Below the pieces are notes generated by a model. It was not told the DNA's origin. It saw nothing but the letters and a program-made list of their open reading frames with translations, and searched no databases. Position numbers and translations under genes: made by a program. This document shows positions 60,616 through 64,000 of a stretch of 64,000 nt of DNA, one piece after another. Position 1 is the stretch's first letter. Every line of letters begins with the position of its first letter. Source of the stretch: Rhizoclosmatium globosum (taxonomy: Eukaryota > Chytridiomycota > Chytridiomycetes > Chytridiales > Chytriomycetaceae); assembly GCA_002104985.1 (NCBI GenBank), contig MCGO01000047.1:248001-312000 (forward strand). Reading direction: 5' to 3'.

Positions 60616-62448
60616 ATGGGTTTGGCACGTCGATCTTCTTTGGTCGGTTCTCAAACGTCTAGTACGATGTCGCAAGTTTTAAAATACAAGCCGCGTCTTT
60701 TTGCTCTAATGGCGGGGTTTATTTGCACTTGCGCTGTGACAGTTGGTGTACTTGGATGGTAAGTTCCGACGATCCGACTTAAACGTCGTATTAATTTGTG
60801 AAACAACGCAAAGGCAACTCACAATGTCAGCGGGAAAGCAAAACGTTGGAGCTTTGATTGAAGAGATTGAATTTCTTGTCTCCAATCAAGTTTCCAACTA
60901 TATCCTACAATCCGCCGAAACTCTTCTGCTCATAAATGCAAAGCAGGCTGAGCTGTTTAGAGTAAATATTAGTGTGCTTCATTAGCTATTTGCCTAATCT
61001 TATCTAGACCAACAAATGGAGTTTCTCGACGCCAGAACGTGCTAAGTTGACGTTTGAAAGTCAACTAGTCGAGCTTAAAGGAGCTAGTCAATTTACAACT
61101 AGTATGTATGTAAATACTTATCCTGCTGGATACCAGGTTGGGTACAATTACGGACTTGACACAAACGGGAATCCTCAACTTCAATGGGTATATGTAACGC
61201 CATTATTCTTCATTATTTAATATTTTTTTGTAGTGGAATCAATCTGGAATGACAGCATACACATACCTTTGTGACTCCAATGGTACACCAATAGGATCAC
61301 CGATTTCGGTTGACTTCAGTGCAGGAAATGGAACACTGGAAAACGCAGGCAATAATAACACATTGGCAAATGCAGTAGGTGGAATTACTGGAGTGAATCT
61401 TGAATATGCTCTCGGTGAAGACCAGGGTTTTACAAGCACCTACGTTTTTTCTGGTTCTGCTTTCAAAACTGCCTACTATTTCGTGACAAATCAAGTGACT
61501 GGTGAGCAAACTACGTTCGGAAATGACTGGACATTGGACTTCATTTCAAATCAAATTCGGACAATCCTTAGTATCGTTTCGTTTCCAATCTTTGCTGCTG
61601 TGATTGAGTGTGACACAGGAACCGTGATTGGAACTTCAAGTCTGATTCCAACCGTACAAAATGATACTATTTTGAAAATTAACGAGATCAACGATCCGTT
61701 TTTTCAAGACTTTTCACAGTTTGTCAACACCACGAATCGATATGGGACTGTTAATAACTTGCCTCCCCAGCTCAGTATAATTGCATCTTATATTGGAGAA
61801 TACTTTCCAGGGACGGCAAACTGGTTCGTCGAAAGGAAGATTGGCACAGCGAATTGGAAGTTGGGAATGAACGCTTACGTCTTAAATGGGAAGCAGCTGC
61901 TTTTCATTGTTTACATGAACATTGATTCTGTTGAGCAGCAGCTTAACAAATTGAGCGCTCAAACAGGATATATGATGATTGGAATCATAGGCTCTTTCGT
62001 TGTCGTTGGAATACTGTTCGCAATTCTAATTTCACGGCAACTCTATGTTGTTGTCAAACAAATCCAGCTGTTGAAAGATCTCAAATTTCGCGAAGTCCTA
62101 GGTGGATCAGCAGAGATTAAAAACCGCTCATTCATTTATGAGCTTGCAGAATTGCAAAAATGCTTCCACAGCATGGTTTTAGTCTTTTCTGACCTTCTAA
62201 AGAAAAATTCAACAACCACTCGACCCTCAACCACAGATGGAGGCCCCCCACAAGGCTCTCCTACTCCAAACAATGCTTCTGGTAACAAGTTATTTGCTTC
62301 AAAAAAGCCATCAACAAAAACTAGCGAAACTGCGAACTTTCAAACTCCATTACGTGGAATTCCCTCTGTTGCAAACAATGAAACTGACGAAATTCGTGTC
62401 GGGCGTCCAACGGTAGTAAATGAAGATCAACAAAAAAAGAATTCTTAA
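60616..62448 (+). CDS. Two-pass membrane sensor with Cache-like ectodomain, paralogue 3
   Basis: Exons 60616-60758, 60814-60961, 61008-61187 and 61234-62448; 561 aa. Same topology, with TM1 (LFALMAGFICTCAVTVGVLGW), an ectodomain containing SMYVNTYPAGYQVGYNY, FGNDWTLDF and FAAVIECDTGTVIGTSS, TM2 (YMMIGIIGSFVVVGILFAIL), RQLYVVVKQIQLLKDLKF and ELAELQKCFHSMVLVFSDLL. The Ser/Thr/Asn-rich cytosolic tail is the longest of the complete copies (about 95 aa) and could carry phosphorylation sites. No output domain is visible. It starts 113 bp after paralogue 2. Confidence 0.75.
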
Positions 62449-62590
62449 GCATAATCCGAAAAATTGAAAGTTTCTTCTTGTCCGTATTATTTTTTATTCC
62501 GTTCATTAATTCATCAGGCCCTAATCCTTTTCTTAACCTATATATTATCTACATTTTTCCTTTCCTCTTTTCTTTTCTGCAGTAAAAATT

Positions 62591-64000
62591 ATGAAAGCAA
62601 CAGATTTACCTCAACGACCATCACTGCTTGCACTCTTCCGACCGCGTCTGTTCGTTCTCACCGCCGCGTTTATATGCGCGTGTGCTGTCACTGTTGGGCT
62701 TTTGGGATGGTAATCAAGGCTTCAGTTGTTATCCTTCTTGACTCTAAAATTACTCACAGGCAATTAACAATGGTCGCAGGGAAGCAAAACGTCAGTTCTC
62801 TTATTCAAGAGATCGAATTCCTAGTTTCAAATCAGGTCTCTGAGTTTTTGATTAACTCGTCTCAAACCCTGTCAAGAATTACAAATGTACAAGCTGAAAT
62901 GTTTAGGGTAATTCTTATAAAAATGCTTTTAATAACTCTCCCTCATAAAACCCCTTTAATTTAGACAAACAAGTGGAGTTTTTCTACACCAGATAGAACA
63001 AGGCAGACATTTAACATGATGCTGACGGAACTTAAGAGTTCCAAACAATATACAACGTCTATGTATATAATGACTTATCCAGAAGGTCTTATGTTCGGCT
63101 ATAATTATAATGTCGATTTAAATGGAAACTTGAAATTACAATGGGTAAAACTGGCAAGATCTTGGCTGATTTAATAATTCTATTTCTAGTGGAACCAATC
63201 TGAAATGACGCTATATACATTTGAATGTGATCCCACAGGAACTCCAACGAGATTATTGGTGTCCAATACAGATGCTGGCAATGGAACAATTGCAAACCCC
63301 GGAAACAATAATACGCTTGGGAACACTGTTGGGGGAAGCGTAGGAGTCGACTTGAACTACACCAAAGATTCATTCGGATTCACTGATGTTTATGTGTGGG
63401 CAAACTCAAATATTTTCAAAAGTAGCTACTACTTTGTAACAAACCAAGTAACTGGCGAGAAGGTAACGTTCGGAAATGACTGGACACTTTCTTTCCTTTC
63501 GAACAAGATTCGGCAAATAATTAGCATCGTTTCCTTCCCAATCTTTGCGGCGGTGATTGAATGTAACACTGGTTATATTCTTGGAACATCAAGTTTTGCA
63601 CCTCTTTTGCTTGATGATCAGCTTTTAACTCTCCCGCAAGTGAATGACGTGTATCTTCAAGATTTCTATGCAGTTGTTTCCTCTAAATTTGGCCCAGTGC
63701 AAAACTTGTCCCAGAGCCTGAACAATGCTGCTCAATTTATACATGTGAATTTCCCAGGAACAGAAAACTGGTTTGTAGATCGGAAAATGGGAACTTCGAA
63801 CTGGAAGGTTGGAGTTAATAGTTGTACCATTACCGGCAAACAGTTACTCTTTGTCATTTATATGAATGTGGATTCCGTTGAAGAACAGCTGAATAAGCTC
63901 AGTGTCATTACTGGCGATATCATGGCTGGAATCATAACAGTCTTTGTTTTGATTGGAATTGGTTTTGCTTTGGTAATTTCACGCCAATTACTCGCAGTAG
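62591..64000 (+). CDS. Two-pass membrane sensor with Cache-like ectodomain, paralogue 4 (cut by window end)
   Basis: Exons 62591-62709, 62760-62907, 62965-63144 and 63190 to beyond 64000. The N-terminus is shorter (KATDLPQRPSLLALFRPRLF), then TM1 (VLTAAFICACAVTVGLLGW). Ectodomain features are SMYIMTYPEGLMFGYNY, FGNDWTLSF and FAAVIECNTGYILGTSS. TM2 begins at about 63920 and the window ends at RQLLAV, so any output domain of this copy cannot be seen. Exons 2 and 3 keep the 148/180-nt lengths of the other three. Confidence 0.72.

Overview
The window is nuclear DNA from a fungus, most likely a chytrid (Chytridiomycota). The signs are a fungal-type P3A plasma-membrane proton ATPase, Zn2Cys6 transcription factors, a Spa2-like polarisome protein, an Rgp1 subunit, an Ecm29 proteasome scaffold and a Csc1-type osmosensitive channel. 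Genes are compact and carry many introns, mostly 50-70 nt with GT..AG ends (often GTRAGT donors, sometimes a TACTAAT-like branch site). No operons, tRNA, rRNA or CRISPR were seen. The species is not determined.

Layout. 1-9000: 3' part of a Spa2-like gene, an NDUFA4/B12D respiratory subunit, the PMA1 proton pump and RGP1. 9500-14060: two tandem, minus-strand Zn2Cys6 regulators, one with a reading-frame break. 14600-20490: a casein kinase 1 and a SET-domain methyltransferase on the minus strand, then a Ctr-like membrane protein with a Cys-rich ectodomain on the plus strand. 21320-26750: two tandem secreted acid phosphatases, each with two complete catalytic domains. 26895-34080: a small unknown gene, then the large ECM29 gene. 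34560-36850: a four-copy satellite with a period of about 590 bp and a conserved foldback core. 37180-41450: a Csc1-like channel. 42449-46860: a secreted EXORDIUM-like protein, an unknown coiled-coil gene and a repeat-rich tract with an inverted repeat pair and a hairpin element. 47180-56680: an FMO-like oxidase, a glyoxalase/dioxygenase-fold (VOC) protein, an EEP-family RNA exonuclease with a long disordered N-terminus and polyQ, an unknown gene, and a small ORF that shares the C-terminal module of that gene. 56856-64000: four tandem paralogues of a two-pass membrane sensor with a large Cache-like ectodomain; the last runs off the window.

Themes. Surface sensing and nutrient handling dominate: proton pump, Ctr-like protein, phosphatases, mechanosensitive channel and the receptor array. 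Four genes show frame breaks that a one-base change in a short base run or doublet would repair (five sites in all), which points to sequence error as much as to gene decay. The most distinctive feature is the four-gene receptor cluster, with near-identical exon architecture and no recognisable output domain in the three complete members.
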